NCBI RefSeq assembly: GCF_946479755.1
Contig: NZ_CAMLHC010000044.1
Location: forward strand, 1-52,273
Direction of reading: 5' to 3'
DNA from: an uncultured Chitinophaga sp.
GTDB taxonomy: Bacteria > Bacteroidota > Bacteroidia > Chitinophagales > Chitinophagaceae
Length of the DNA stretch: 52,273 nucleotides
Shown in pieces: positions 24,344 through 33,883 of this stretch. The position numbers and the translations under genes are program-made. Positions within the stretch are counted from its first letter, which is position 1; each line of letters begins with the position of its first letter. The notes beneath the pieces are model-generated. The model saw only the letters and a program-made list of their open reading frames with translations. It did no database searches and was not told the DNA's origin.

Positions 24344-27300
24344 ATGATTTGGAGGTGTTTCCTGTTCTTATGCCTGTTGTTCTCTGCTGCCTTTTCTTAC
24401 AGCAGCGGGCAGGATATGACCTTCTCGCACCTCACCGTGGAAAACGGATTGTCACACAACGCGGGGCTATCTATCGCGCAGGACCAGCAGGGTTTCCTCT
24501 GGGTAGGTACACATTATGGCCTCAACCGGTACGATGGTTTCCGTTTTAAGATATACCGTCACCATGCGGACGACAGCACGTCACTGCCGGACAACCAGGT
24601 CATGACCTTGTACCGCGACCGCCACCATACGCTCTGGATAGGCACTACCGGCGGCCTGGCCAAATACGACCCGGTACATGACCGCTTTGAACGGGTGCCA
24701 CTGGAGCCCGCCCCCCGCCGTACCAATATCAATTGTATTTATGTAGACAGTAAAAACCGTCGCTGGGTAGGCGCTAACAACGGGCTTTTCCTACAGGACG
24801 GAAAACGGCTGGTACAACTGACACCGGGAAAAATTGCCGGTTATGTGGTCAAATGCGTGTACGAAGACCGTCACGGTAATATCTGGATCGGTACCAACAA
24901 AGGCCTCACCAAAATGACCGGCGATCAGTTCGAGACCTTCCGGCATGAAGACGGACAAACGAACGGCCTGGCTATGAACTTCATCACTGCCATCACGGAA
25001 GACCGTTTCGGCAAATTGTGGATCGCCACCCAAACCGGTGGTATTAATATATATGATCCTGCTACCGGCCGTTTTTCGCTGCTGGCCCAACCGGCCATTA
25101 TTAATAATATCGTCCGGAGGATCGTCCCCGACAAAGCGGGCAACATGTGGATCGGCACACAGGAAGGCCTGAGTATCATCGATCCCGCCACGCTGCGCGG
25201 ACGCCACTTCCAGCAGGAACCCCATAACAATAACAGCCTTAGCCAGAATTCCATCCACAGTATTTATGAAGATAACAATGGTACTTGCTGGATCGGTACC
25301 TACTTCGGCGGTGTGAACATGGTACGCCCCGACGGCAGCTCGTTTAAAGCCTGGCAGCAGCATCCCCCGCTGGACGGTATCAGCAACAACGTGATCAGCA
25401 GCATCCATGAAGATGCCCGCCATAATTACTGGATCGGCACGGAAGGCGGCGGCCTTAATTATTATGACCGCAGCACCGGCCACTTCACCTATTATAAACA
25501 TGACGTCAACAATCCCGCGAGCCTCGGCTCCAACCTGGTGAAAGTGGTTTATGAAGACAAAGACCATCACATCTGGACCGGCACCCATGGCGGTGGCCTC
25601 AACCTGTTGCAGCACGGCGGTTTCCGGCGTTATTTCTACAACCCCAAAGACCCCGCTACCTTTTCAGGGGAAGTGACTGCCGTACTGGAAGACAGCAAGA
25701 ACAGGTTCTGGGTAGGCACTAACGTGCAGCTGTACCTGCTGCACCGCAAAGGCGTGGAGCTGGAACAGCAGGCAGATACCGCGCTGATGGGTATTGTCAA
25801 ACGGCAGTCCGTCCGCTGTATCCTCGAAGATAGCCGCCAGCGTATCCTGGTAGGCACCATCAGCGGTCTGTATGTGCTGGAAGGCGATTCCGTACGGGTA
25901 TTGCAACAGGGGTATATCAATTCCATCCAGGAAGATGCCCAACACAATATCTGGGTCAGCATGTATTTCGGCGGACTTATTAAATACAATGCGGCCCTGC
26001 AGCGGCAGCGGCGCTACACGGAAAAAGACGGCCTGCCCAATGACAATGTGCTGGGGCTTTTGGAAGATGACCAGCATTATTTGTGGATCAGCACCCACAA
26101 CGGGCTGGCACGGCTGGACCCTGTCCGTCACCAGTTTCAGACCTACACCGTCAGCGACGGCCTCGCCGGCAATGTGTTCAACTACAACTCTTTCCTGCGC
26201 GACAGCCGCGGGGAATTCCTTTTCGGCGGATACAACGGTATCACCAGCTTCTTCCCGGAAAAAATCATCACCAATACCTATCCTGCGCCGATCCGTTTTA
26301 CGGGCCTTCGTTTGTTCAACAACCCGGTAGGCATCGCCCAAAAAGATCAGTTGCTGAAAGAAGATATCAGTTACACGAAAGCGCTGCGTTTCCGTCATAA
26401 CCAGGATGTGTTTACGCTGGAATTTGCGCTGCTCAATTATGTGAAGAGCAACAAAAACCGCTACGCTTACCGGCTGGAGGGCGGCGACGGCAACTGGATA
26501 GAGACCGCCAACCCGGCCGTTACCTACACCAACCTGTCTTCCGGTCATTATACTTTCTGGGTGAAGGGCGCCAACAACGACGGTATCTGGAGCGAGCCGG
26601 CTAAAATGGAGATCACCATCCTGCCGCCTTTCTGGCTCACGTGGTGGGCTTTTACCATTTACGCCATGTGCATCGGTCTGTTGATTTTCTTCGTTACCCG
26701 CTTCGTTTTCCTCTGGGCGCTGCTGCATAAGGAAGAAGAGCTGCACCAGGTGAAACTGAACTTCTTCACGCATGTGTCGCACGAGATCAGGACGCACCTG
26801 ACACTGTTGCTGGTGCCGGTAGAGAAAATGATAGACACGCTGAAAAAAGATGACCCGTTGCAAACCACGCTGGCGCAGCTGCGCAACAATGCCGACCGGC
26901 TGCTGAAGCTGGTGAATGAGCTGATGGATTTCCGCAAGGCGGAGACCAACCACCTGAAACTGCATGTACAGGAGCAGGACCTGATCCCGTTCCTCGACCA
27001 GATCTACAGCAGTTTCCGGGAGCTGTCGCTGGACCGCCAGATCAGCATGGCTTTCCGGCATGACGTAGAACATGCGCAGGTATACTTCGACCGGGAACAG
27101 CTGGAGAAGGTGTTCTTCAACCTGCTGACCAACGCTTTTAAATTCACACCCGACGGCGGCAGCATACAGCTGAATGTGTCGCAGGCACGGCAAAATATTG
27201 TTATTACCGTTACCGATAACGGTCGCGGTATCGCCCCCGAGTACCTGGACAAGCTGTTCACCAATTTCTTCCAGGTGCAGGACCACGGCCTGCAGAATAC

Positions 27301-28318
27301 CGGTTACGGTATCGGGCTGGCGTTGTCCAAAAATATTGTGGAACAGCACAAAGGCACGCTGACAGTGGAAAGCGAACCTTCCGCCACGGAGAAAGAAGGC
27401 CGTACCTGCTTTACCGTTATCCTGCCGCTGGGTGTCCGGCATTTCGAAGGCACGCAGCACGTAGTGGGTGGAGCGCCGGCCATGCCGGCAGTACCGCTAA
27501 AGATGCCATTGCCGGCCGGGGAAACAGAAACCGCTGCCAGCGACAGCCCGCAGCCTTTTACCCTCCTCATTGTGGAAGATAATCCTGAGTTGCGCGCCCT
27601 TATCCGTCAGACCTTCCAGCAGCAGTACCAGGTGCTGGAAAGTGAAAACGGGGCGGCCGGTTTGGCTATCGCCACCACCCAGATCCCGGACCTGGTGATC
27701 AGCGATGTGATGATGCCGGAGATGGACGGACTGCAGTTCTGTACCTCGCTTAAAACGGATGAACGTACCAGTCATATCCCGGTGGTGCTGCTCACCGCCA
27801 AAAGTTCACAGGCCGACCATGTGAGCGGCCTTGAAACGGGCGCTGACCTCTATCTCACCAAACCTTTCAGCACGCGGGTGCTGGCGCTGAATGTACGTAA
27901 CCTCATCGCTTCCCGCGAGAAGATGCGGGAACGTTACAGCCGGCAGCTGCAGGCAGAGACCGTCGTCCCCGACCCGCTGCCCAACAGCCTGGACAACGCT
28001 TTCCTGGAGAAAGTGATCGCCCTGGTGGAGGAACATATGGACGATCCCGAATTCGGTGTGGAGATGCTGGCGCGTAAAGTGGCTATGAGTCAGCCGGTGT
28101 TATATAAGAAGCTGAAGGCGGTGACGAACATGTCGGTGAACGACTTTGTGAAGTCGCTGCGCCTCAAAAAGGCCGCGGCGTTGATCCGTACCCGTCAGCA
28201 TACCGTCTACCAGGTTGCCTATATGGTGGGGTATAACGACCGTAAATATTTCAGCCGCGAATTCAAAAAACAGTTCGGCAAAACGCCTTCCGAGTTCGCG
28301 GAAGCCCCCGGATTGTGA
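24344..28318 (+). CDS. Hybrid two-component system sensor/AraC regulator (HTCS)
   Basis: A 1324-residue single-protein two-component system. Order: signal peptide (1-23), periplasmic two-bladed-propeller sensor of about a dozen repeats of the WIGTxxGGLxxYD type (about 28-650), Y_Y_Y domain (about 685-762), membrane helix (about 766-788), HisKA with His813 in HVSHEIRTH, HATPase (NLLTNAFKF, DNGRGIAP, GYGIGLALS), receiver with Asp1121 in ISDVMMPEMDG, and AraC helix-turn-helix (about 1227-1320, ending FKKQFGKTPSEF). The HisKA box reads RTHLTLL where RTPLTLI is usual. Such proteins bind a breakdown oligosaccharide and switch on the adjacent locus, here the SusC operon and the PL8 gene. Confidence 0.96.
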   Translation: MIWRCFLFLCLLFSAAFSYSSGQDMTFSHLTVENGLSHNAGLSIAQDQQGFLWVGTHYGLNRYDGFRFKIYRHHADDSTSLPDNQVMTLYRDRHHTLWIGTTGGLAKYDPVHDRFERVPLEPAPRRTNINCIYVDSKNRRWVGANNGLFLQDGKRLVQLTPGKIAGYVVKCVYEDRHGNIWIGTNKGLTKMTGDQFETFRHEDGQTNGLAMNFITAITEDRFGKLWIATQTGGINIYDPATGRFSLLAQPAIINNIVRRIVPDKAGNMWIGTQEGLSIIDPATLRGRHFQQEPHNNNSLSQNSIHSIYEDNNGTCWIGTYFGGVNMVRPDGSSFKAWQQHPPLDGISNNVISSIHEDARHNYWIGTEGGGLNYYDRSTGHFTYYKHDVNNPASLGSNLVKVVYEDKDHHIWTGTHGGGLNLLQHGGFRRYFYNPKDPATFSGEVTAVLEDSKNRFWVGTNVQLYLLHRKGVELEQQADTALMGIVKRQSVRCILEDSRQRILVGTISGLYVLEGDSVRVLQQGYINSIQEDAQHNIWVSMYFGGLIKYNAALQRQRRYTEKDGLPNDNVLGLLEDDQHYLWISTHNGLARLDPVRHQFQTYTVSDGLAGNVFNYNSFLRDSRGEFLFGGYNGITSFFPEKIITNTYPAPIRFTGLRLFNNPVGIAQKDQLLKEDISYTKALRFRHNQDVFTLEFALLNYVKSNKNRYAYRLEGGDGNWIETANPAVTYTNLSSGHYTFWVKGANNDGIWSEPAKMEITILPPFWLTWWAFTIYAMCIGLLIFFVTRFVFLWALLHKEEELHQVKLNFFTHVSHEIRTHLTLLLVPVEKMIDTLKKDDPLQTTLAQLRNNADRLLKLVNELMDFRKAETNHLKLHVQEQDLIPFLDQIYSSFRELSLDRQISMAFRHDVEHAQVYFDREQLEKVFFNLLTNAFKFTPDGGSIQLNVSQARQNIVITVTDNGRGIAPEYLDKLFTNFFQVQDHGLQNTGYGIGLALSKNIVEQHKGTLTVESEPSATEKEGRTCFTVILPLGVRHFEGTQHVVGGAPAMPAVPLKMPLPAGETETAASDSPQPFTLLIVEDNPELRALIRQTFQQQYQVLESENGAAGLAIATTQIPDLVISDVMMPEMDGLQFCTSLKTDERTSHIPVVLLTAKSSQADHVSGLETGADLYLTKPFSTRVLALNVRNLIASREKMRERYSRQLQAETVVPDPLPNSLDNAFLEKVIALVEEHMDDPEFGVEMLARKVAMSQPVLYKKLKAVTNMSVNDFVKSLRLKKAAALIRTRQHTVYQVAYMVGYNDRKYFSREFKKQFGKTPSEFAEAPGL

Positions 28319-28371
28319 AAATTCCCCCTATTCTCTTAGAAAAACCACCCCGCCACCACAGCGGCTATCCG

Positions 28372-28388
28372 TAGATTTGTTACAAATC
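28372..28388 (+). promoter_or_regulatory. -7 box overlapped by a palindrome before the lyase
   Basis: TAGATTTG (28372-28379) matches TAnnTTTG 17 bases before the ATG. The perfect palindrome GATTTGT-T-ACAAATC (28374-28388) overlaps it. No -33 TTTG is visible at the expected distance, which would fit a regulator-dependent promoter. Confidence 0.5.
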
Positions 28389-28396
28389 CCACTGTT

Positions 28397-31285
28397 ATGA
28401 AGCTGAAAATTCTACTTTTTTTCGGGCTCCTGTCCTGTACCCTTGGCGCAGCGGCCCAAACGGAATACACCACCATCATGGGCCGTATCCGGGAAGAACT
28501 GCTGGCCCAGGCGTCCAACACCACCACGCTGGACAACAACGTCACCGCCACGCTGTCCACCTTACAGGCCAACGGCTCGTGGCCGGACGTGAGCTATACC
28601 TACAGCTCCACCACCTACACCGCCGATGTGCACATCAACCGCGTGAAGGCTTTCGCCCAGGCCTATACGAAGCCGGCCAGCACCTACTACCACAGCACCA
28701 CGCTGTTTACCGCTATCGTCAACAGCCTCTCGTACTGGAACACCGCCGACCCCAAAAGCTGGAACTGGTACCATAACGATATCTCCAATCCCCAGCGCAT
28801 CGGTGAGATCCTCATCCTGCTGGAGACGGCGCCGCAGTCCCTCAGCAGCCTGCGCAGCGCGCTGCTCACACAAATGAGCCGCGGCAACCCCAGCAAACAG
28901 ACGGGGGCCAACAAACTGGACGAAGCCATCCATTTCATGTACCGCTCCTGCCTTACCGCCAACGATTCGCTGATGCAGTACAGCGTGAACGAAGCTTTTT
29001 TTCCGCTGGTATTCACCACCGCCGAAGGGGTGCAGCATGACCTATCCTATCAGCAGCATGGACCGCAGCTGTACATCTACGGTTACGGTTCCGTGTTTGT
29101 GGAAGGGGAAACGAAGGTCGCCTACTATCTCCGCGGCACTTCCTACGCCCTGTCGGGCAGCAAGCTGGCGCTCTTCAGCAGTTTCGTGCGCAACAGTTTC
29201 CTGAAAGCCATGCGTTCCAAATACATCGACTTCGGCACCAACGGCCGCAGTATCAGCCGGGAGAACAACCTGCAGGTAGGCGTTACCAGTCTCCTGCAAA
29301 AGCTCAAAGTGCTGGATACCGCCTACGTCAGCGAATACGACGACAACATTGCACGGCTCAATGGCAGCCAGCCGCCGGGTTATCATTTGCCGTCACTGCA
29401 TCACCATTTCTGGCGCTCGGACTATACCCAGCATCATCGCAGCGGCTACCTGTTCGGCCTGCACCTCACCTCCACCCGCACCGCCAAACAGGAAAACGGC
29501 AACGGTGAAAACCTGAAAGGCTACTACCTGTCAGATGGCTCCACTCATATCGCTGCCAGTGGCAACGACTACTATAATATTCCACCGGTATGGGACTGGA
29601 GCCGTATCCCCGGTACCACGGTGCCTTATATCACCACCATCCCGGTACGTGCTCCCTGGGGCGGTAACTTCGGCACCACAGCATTTGCCGGCGGCGTGTC
29701 CGACTCACTGTACGGCGTGTCCGCCCTTCAGTTCTCCGACTACAACACACAGGCCCGCAAAGCCTGGTTCTTTTTCGATAAAGAAGTGGTATGCCTGGGC
29801 GCCGGCATCAGTTCCACCGCTGCGCAACCCGTGAACACTACGGTGAACCAGTGCCTGCTCAACGGTACCGTGTCTGCCAAAATTGACGGCGCCGTCAACA
29901 CCGTCGGCAACGGCTCCTATAATTATAACAATAACCTGAAATGGATCACGCATAACGGCATCAGCTACTATTTTCCGGCCGGCGGCCAGCTGCAGCTGAC
30001 CATGCAGTCGCAGTCCGGCACCTGGAGAAGCATCAACAACGGCGGCAGCACCACCGTACAGAACATGAACGTGTTCCAGCTCTGGTTCAATCATGGCAAC
30101 GCACCGGTGAACGGCACCTATGCTTACTTCGTTTTGCCCGGGCAGGACATGAACACCTACGACACCACCGCTGTGCGGGTGGAACAAAACACGGCCGACA
30201 TACAGGCCGTGTATCATGCCGGTCTGAATATCCGGCAGCTGGTATTTTACCAGGCCGGCACTTTCCATAAAGACTCCGTCACCATCACCGTCGACCGCGC
30301 CTGTGCGCTGATGCTGCACGGTACCGGCACCGGTAATGTGAAAGTATCCGTCGTGGATCCGGCGCAGTCTTCCGCACCGGTGAATATTTACCTGACCCTG
30401 CCGGGTATTCCGCAGATGCGCCACCTGGCCGCCAGTCTGCCTTCCGGGCCTTATGCCGGTTCAACCGCCACTTACCAGGTGAACAACAGCACACCGGTGT
30501 ATTCCGCGTCTACCGTGACCGCCATCGCAGATGCGTATGTGCGGGGCGGCTCCTACAATACCGCCAACTATGGTACAGGCAACCTCGTACTCAAGCAGGA
30601 CGGCAGCATCAGTTACACCCGGGAAGTATTCCTGAAGTTCAACGTCAGCGCCATCCCCGCCGGCACCAACCAGGTGAAGCTGCGCATGTATGTCAACTAT
30701 GCCAATACCAGCATCGCCACCGTGCCCTGGATAGCCCAGTATGTCAGTAACGACAGCTGGACGGAAACCGGCATCACCGACAGCAACAAACCTGCGGTCG
30801 TCAAAGCGGTGGATACCATCATGGGAAGGGGCGCGGGCAACTTCGCCGAATGGGACGTAACAGACATCGCGCTGACAGAAAAGGCAGCAGATGGCATCCT
30901 GACGCTGAAGCTCGTATCCGGACTGGCAGGCGCCACTACCGATGCGATCTTCATTTCCCGCGAGGGCAGTGACACCACACAGCGGCCGGTACTCGTTTGC
31001 AGCAGTAACAACAACAACTTCACCGCCATGATGGCGGCAGACAAAACTCTCCCCAGCGGGATTACATTATCGCCTAACCCTGCCTCTGACTACATCAGGG
31101 TGCAGACAGCCACACCGTGGCAACAGGCGGAGCTAAGAGATGCAGCAGGGAAAGTACTACGGACGGAAAAGCTGAACGGACGGCAACAGTTTGAACTATC
31201 GTTGTCGAATATACGTTCCGGAATGTATTGGCTGGTATTGAGCGGTGGGGGTAAACAGGTAGTGAAGAAGGTCGTGAAGCTGTAA
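28397..31285 (+). CDS. Secreted polysaccharide lyase family 8 (chondroitin AC/hyaluronan lyase type) with T9SS tail
   Basis: A 962-residue secreted lyase. Signal peptide (to about residue 21), helical toroid catalytic domain, beta-sandwich domains, a DNRLRE/CBM96-like module (about 705-865: IADAYVRGGSYNTANYGTGN) and a C-terminal T9SS type A sorting domain (about 890-962: LSPNPASDYIRV and a lysine-rich end). Asn172, His221 (QQHGPQ), Tyr230 (YGYG) and Arg284/Arg288 (NGRSISREN) match, by recalled numbering and nearly constant offset, the catalytic Asn175, His225, Tyr234 and Arg288/292 of Flavobacterium chondroitinase AC. It cleaves a uronic-acid polymer by beta-elimination, giving unsaturated ends for GH88. 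Hyaluronan or unsulfated chondroitin is likely; other PL8 substrates such as xanthan are not excluded. Confidence 0.94.
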   Translation: MKLKILLFFGLLSCTLGAAAQTEYTTIMGRIREELLAQASNTTTLDNNVTATLSTLQANGSWPDVSYTYSSTTYTADVHINRVKAFAQAYTKPASTYYHSTTLFTAIVNSLSYWNTADPKSWNWYHNDISNPQRIGEILILLETAPQSLSSLRSALLTQMSRGNPSKQTGANKLDEAIHFMYRSCLTANDSLMQYSVNEAFFPLVFTTAEGVQHDLSYQQHGPQLYIYGYGSVFVEGETKVAYYLRGTSYALSGSKLALFSSFVRNSFLKAMRSKYIDFGTNGRSISRENNLQVGVTSLLQKLKVLDTAYVSEYDDNIARLNGSQPPGYHLPSLHHHFWRSDYTQHHRSGYLFGLHLTSTRTAKQENGNGENLKGYYLSDGSTHIAASGNDYYNIPPVWDWSRIPGTTVPYITTIPVRAPWGGNFGTTAFAGGVSDSLYGVSALQFSDYNTQARKAWFFFDKEVVCLGAGISSTAAQPVNTTVNQCLLNGTVSAKIDGAVNTVGNGSYNYNNNLKWITHNGISYYFPAGGQLQLTMQSQSGTWRSINNGGSTTVQNMNVFQLWFNHGNAPVNGTYAYFVLPGQDMNTYDTTAVRVEQNTADIQAVYHAGLNIRQLVFYQAGTFHKDSVTITVDRACALMLHGTGTGNVKVSVVDPAQSSAPVNIYLTLPGIPQMRHLAASLPSGPYAGSTATYQVNNSTPVYSASTVTAIADAYVRGGSYNTANYGTGNLVLKQDGSISYTREVFLKFNVSAIPAGTNQVKLRMYVNYANTSIATVPWIAQYVSNDSWTETGITDSNKPAVVKAVDTIMGRGAGNFAEWDVTDIALTEKAADGILTLKLVSGLAGATTDAIFISREGSDTTQRPVLVCSSNNNNFTAMMAADKTLPSGITLSPNPASDYIRVQTATPWQQAELRDAAGKVLRTEKLNGRQQFELSLSNIRSGMYWLVLSGGGKQVVKKVVKL

Positions 31286-31290
31286 TAAAG

Positions 31291-31319
31291 TTTAGGCGGG
31301 TATTGAATACCCGCCTAAA
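31291..31319. terminator. Bidirectional terminator
   Basis: TTTAGGCGGGTAT (31291-31303) and ATACCCGCCTAAA (31307-31319) are exact complements around TGA. It separates the lyase from the convergent transglutaminase-like gene. Confidence 0.85.
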
Positions 31320-31331
31320 ATCCTCTTTCAT

Positions 31332-32435
31332 TTATGGTTTCACCCAGAACAGGTCCGGGTTGTTGGTCACCTGGTAGCGGTAACCGTTTTTCATCATACT
31401 ATCAGCCTTAGAGCTTTCCTGGTTCAGCGCATCCAGTGGTACCAGCTGGACGTAAGCAGGCCATTTACCGGTTTCCGCGTTATATACGCTGGCAACAGGC
31501 GTTTCCAGGCGGTAGAGGTTTTTGGCCATATAGGTTTCCAGGTATTGTTCTTTGGTGGTGGAATTTTTCCGGTTCCAGTTGGCGTCGGGATTCAGGATCA
31601 GCGGCTTTCCGTTGATCAGCCTTTCCCTTACTTCGCCCGGGCCCAGCAGCTCTCCTTTTTCATTCATCACATAGGCGTTAAAGGTAGGGTCCATCCAAAG
31701 CCATTTTTGTTTGTCGTTAGAATATACCATGTTAATCACATGACAGTCGTCGAACTTCAACTCTTTGGGCATACAGGTTAAAAACCTGGACTTGAAGCCC
31801 ATCGCGAGATAACATTCATTCAGCACTGTCCCCATCATGCGGCAGTTGACGCCTCTACCCTCTTTGTTACAGATACCGATAATATCTATCGCATTTTTTT
31901 TGGCGGGGTTGTTACTGTTACCGTCATGCCGGATGATATCATGTACCCAGTGCATCAGGTTGATCATTTGGGAGATTTCGTTACCGTTGCCTGCAATGGA
32001 ATCCAGTTTGAGTTCCCGGCGGATATTTTTCAGTACTTCATCGTCGGCCGACTGATAAGTGAAAGCCGAAACCTCTCTCTTATCAGCATAGTTGTATTTC
32101 TTTGCTTTTTTCAGCATCTCCAGGCGGGGCAGTTGATATTGAATCCTTGTCAGGGCGGAATCTGTCCCATTCAGGAGAATGTAGAAATCCTGCGGTTTGT
32201 CCTGCTTTACCTGGATCGAGATGGAGTCTACGTCCGTATAGAAAACCACCTTCTTTGCCGAGGTGATGTAAATATCCGGTTTGGTGGCCGGCTCGATGGT
32301 CCAGGTATTTTTGGAAAAATTGGGTCCGTCTTTAATGCTGACAGTTTTGGTATTGGCGCGGATAACGGGCAATTGCTGTGCTAAAGCAGGGGCACTTAAC
32401 CCCGCCAGCAGGAGAAATACAGGTAAGGACTTCAT
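31332..32435 (-). CDS. Exported transglutaminase-like domain protein
   Basis: A 367-residue protein with a signal peptide (MKSLPVFLLLAGLSAPALAQ). The N-terminal 110 residues are beta-rich. A transglutaminase/protease-like core follows with a complete triad: Cys198 in GRGVNCRMMG, His232 in DDCHVINMVY and Asp249 in WMDPTF. Members of this superfamily act as peptidases, amidases or cross-linkers; which applies here cannot be told. It is the third of three consecutive minus-strand genes for exported proteins (34602 to 31332), with a gap of 95 bases after the preceding one. Confidence 0.88.
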   Translation of the reverse strand: MKSLPVFLLLAGLSAPALAQQLPVIRANTKTVSIKDGPNFSKNTWTIEPATKPDIYITSAKKVVFYTDVDSISIQVKQDKPQDFYILLNGTDSALTRIQYQLPRLEMLKKAKKYNYADKREVSAFTYQSADDEVLKNIRRELKLDSIAGNGNEISQMINLMHWVHDIIRHDGNSNNPAKKNAIDIIGICNKEGRGVNCRMMGTVLNECYLAMGFKSRFLTCMPKELKFDDCHVINMVYSNDKQKWLWMDPTFNAYVMNEKGELLGPGEVRERLINGKPLILNPDANWNRKNSTTKEQYLETYMAKNLYRLETPVASVYNAETGKWPAYVQLVPLDALNQESSKADSMMKNGYRYQVTNNPDLFWVKP

Positions 32436-32530
32436 GATAAGATCGATTTATGAAAAACATATGTTATGCTATAAAGACGACCCGCTTTAAAAAAAGTTGC
32501 AGCAAGTGCCCGTTTATTTTAACAGCGACC

Positions 32531-33883
32531 TTAGAGAAACATTTTCCTGGAACGGCAAAACTCTGATAAACAGCTTTGTAGCATTTTAAATTGCATAGTA
32601 TACACATAATGGGTACTACCTTTGCGAATATACCGGAGCAGGTGATATGACCCATGATAACGGTAAAGGATGCCATTATCATCCTGTTCCAGTATACTGA
32701 TACCTTCCCGTTCAAAATCAGCCCTGATTTTTCCAATATCTGCTGAGAACCTGGCGTTTTTCAGGGAGTATACCCCACCACTCGCCAGTGACAGCGATCT
32801 GTTCCCGTTCTTATCCAGTTCCTCTACCGGATAATAGCGACTGTCGGGGTTTTCGCTCGAAAACTGCAGGCTATCCATCACGCCAAACTGGTAAAAGTTG
32901 CTGCCACCGGTATAAAATTCGCGGATCTGATAAACGGGCGGTAATGTGATGGCGAGGGTTCCCGCTGTCTGCTTCACCCCTTCGGTATTACATCCGGGGA
33001 AGTTATAGGCATCACGGCTGATCCCTTTTTTCTCCGCTTTCAGGGAACGGAATATTGGTACAAGAGGGAGGAGCTCCTCCGCACTTTCCTGCTGCGCGGT
33101 CGCCATGTTAGCATATCCGCCGGATACAGACACGCTGTTGGTCAACAGGTAGCCGCCGGCCCCTTTTTCCTTCGTTTTCCAGTCGTAATATGGATGAATA
33201 CTCAACCACAGGTTTTCTTCCTTTACCACAGGCCAGAAGCCCCTTTCCGGCAACGAATCATTGTGGTTATAGCCGGCATCGAAAAGATTAAAATCACTTT
33301 CGGGTTTATCGCCTGTTTTAGGCAGGAACTGGTAGCTGTCGGCGGTACGTACAATAAAATATTTATCACGGGGTAACCGCACGCTATACGCGCCGAGGTT
33401 CACTTCCACACCGGTGTTTTCCGGATTATCTTTTGGCAGATTCACCATCGGGTGTTCTTTAACAGCATCCATCAGCTGTTGATGCACCTGCATTTTGGAG
33501 GCCTTTACCTTTTCCAGGAAGGCCTGTTCATTGTCGGCCGCCGGCTTGCAGATGATGAAGCCGATATTATTGTTGTTGCCGTAAATCAACACTTTCAATT
33601 TTCCATCGGCTATTTTGGGCGTCACCTCCCATTCCTTTTTCTCAGATAATTTACTGCTGTCGAAAGAAGCCGGCTGCAGCCCGCTTTTATAGGCATCGTA
33701 ATAGAGAATGGCGCCTGTTGCCGGGTCGTAGGTCAGGTAGTCCAATGACGAAAATTCCTGCATGACGGCATCAAAAAACAGCGAGGTAACGATAACAGGT
33801 TTGGTTTGTTCCACCTGCCAGTAGCTTTTTTGCGCGAAGGAGAACAACGGGAAAAACAATAGTGATAAGGCGAATGATCTCAT
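32531..33883 (-). CDS. Exported protein of unknown function
   Basis: A 450-residue protein with a signal peptide (MRSFALSLLFFPLFSFAQ). The mature part is mixed alpha/beta with many aromatic residues and no recognised domain; segments include LDYLTYDPATGAILYYDAY and IHPYYDWKTKEKGAGGYLLT. Its start codon overlaps the stop of the upstream gene (ATGA), so the two are translationally coupled and may act together. No function is assigned. Confidence 0.75.
   Translation of the reverse strand: MRSFALSLLFFPLFSFAQKSYWQVEQTKPVIVTSLFFDAVMQEFSSLDYLTYDPATGAILYYDAYKSGLQPASFDSSKLSEKKEWEVTPKIADGKLKVLIYGNNNNIGFIICKPAADNEQAFLEKVKASKMQVHQQLMDAVKEHPMVNLPKDNPENTGVEVNLGAYSVRLPRDKYFIVRTADSYQFLPKTGDKPESDFNLFDAGYNHNDSLPERGFWPVVKEENLWLSIHPYYDWKTKEKGAGGYLLTNSVSVSGGYANMATAQQESAEELLPLVPIFRSLKAEKKGISRDAYNFPGCNTEGVKQTAGTLAITLPPVYQIREFYTGGSNFYQFGVMDSLQFSSENPDSRYYPVEELDKNGNRSLSLASGGVYSLKNARFSADIGKIRADFEREGISILEQDDNGILYRYHGSYHLLRYIRKGSTHYVYTMQFKMLQSCLSEFCRSRKMFL

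Noticed and set aside
25664..27460. Minus-strand open frame of 598 codons inside the hybrid regulator
   Set aside because: Antisense to clear kinase and propeller domains; no signal, motif or start context.
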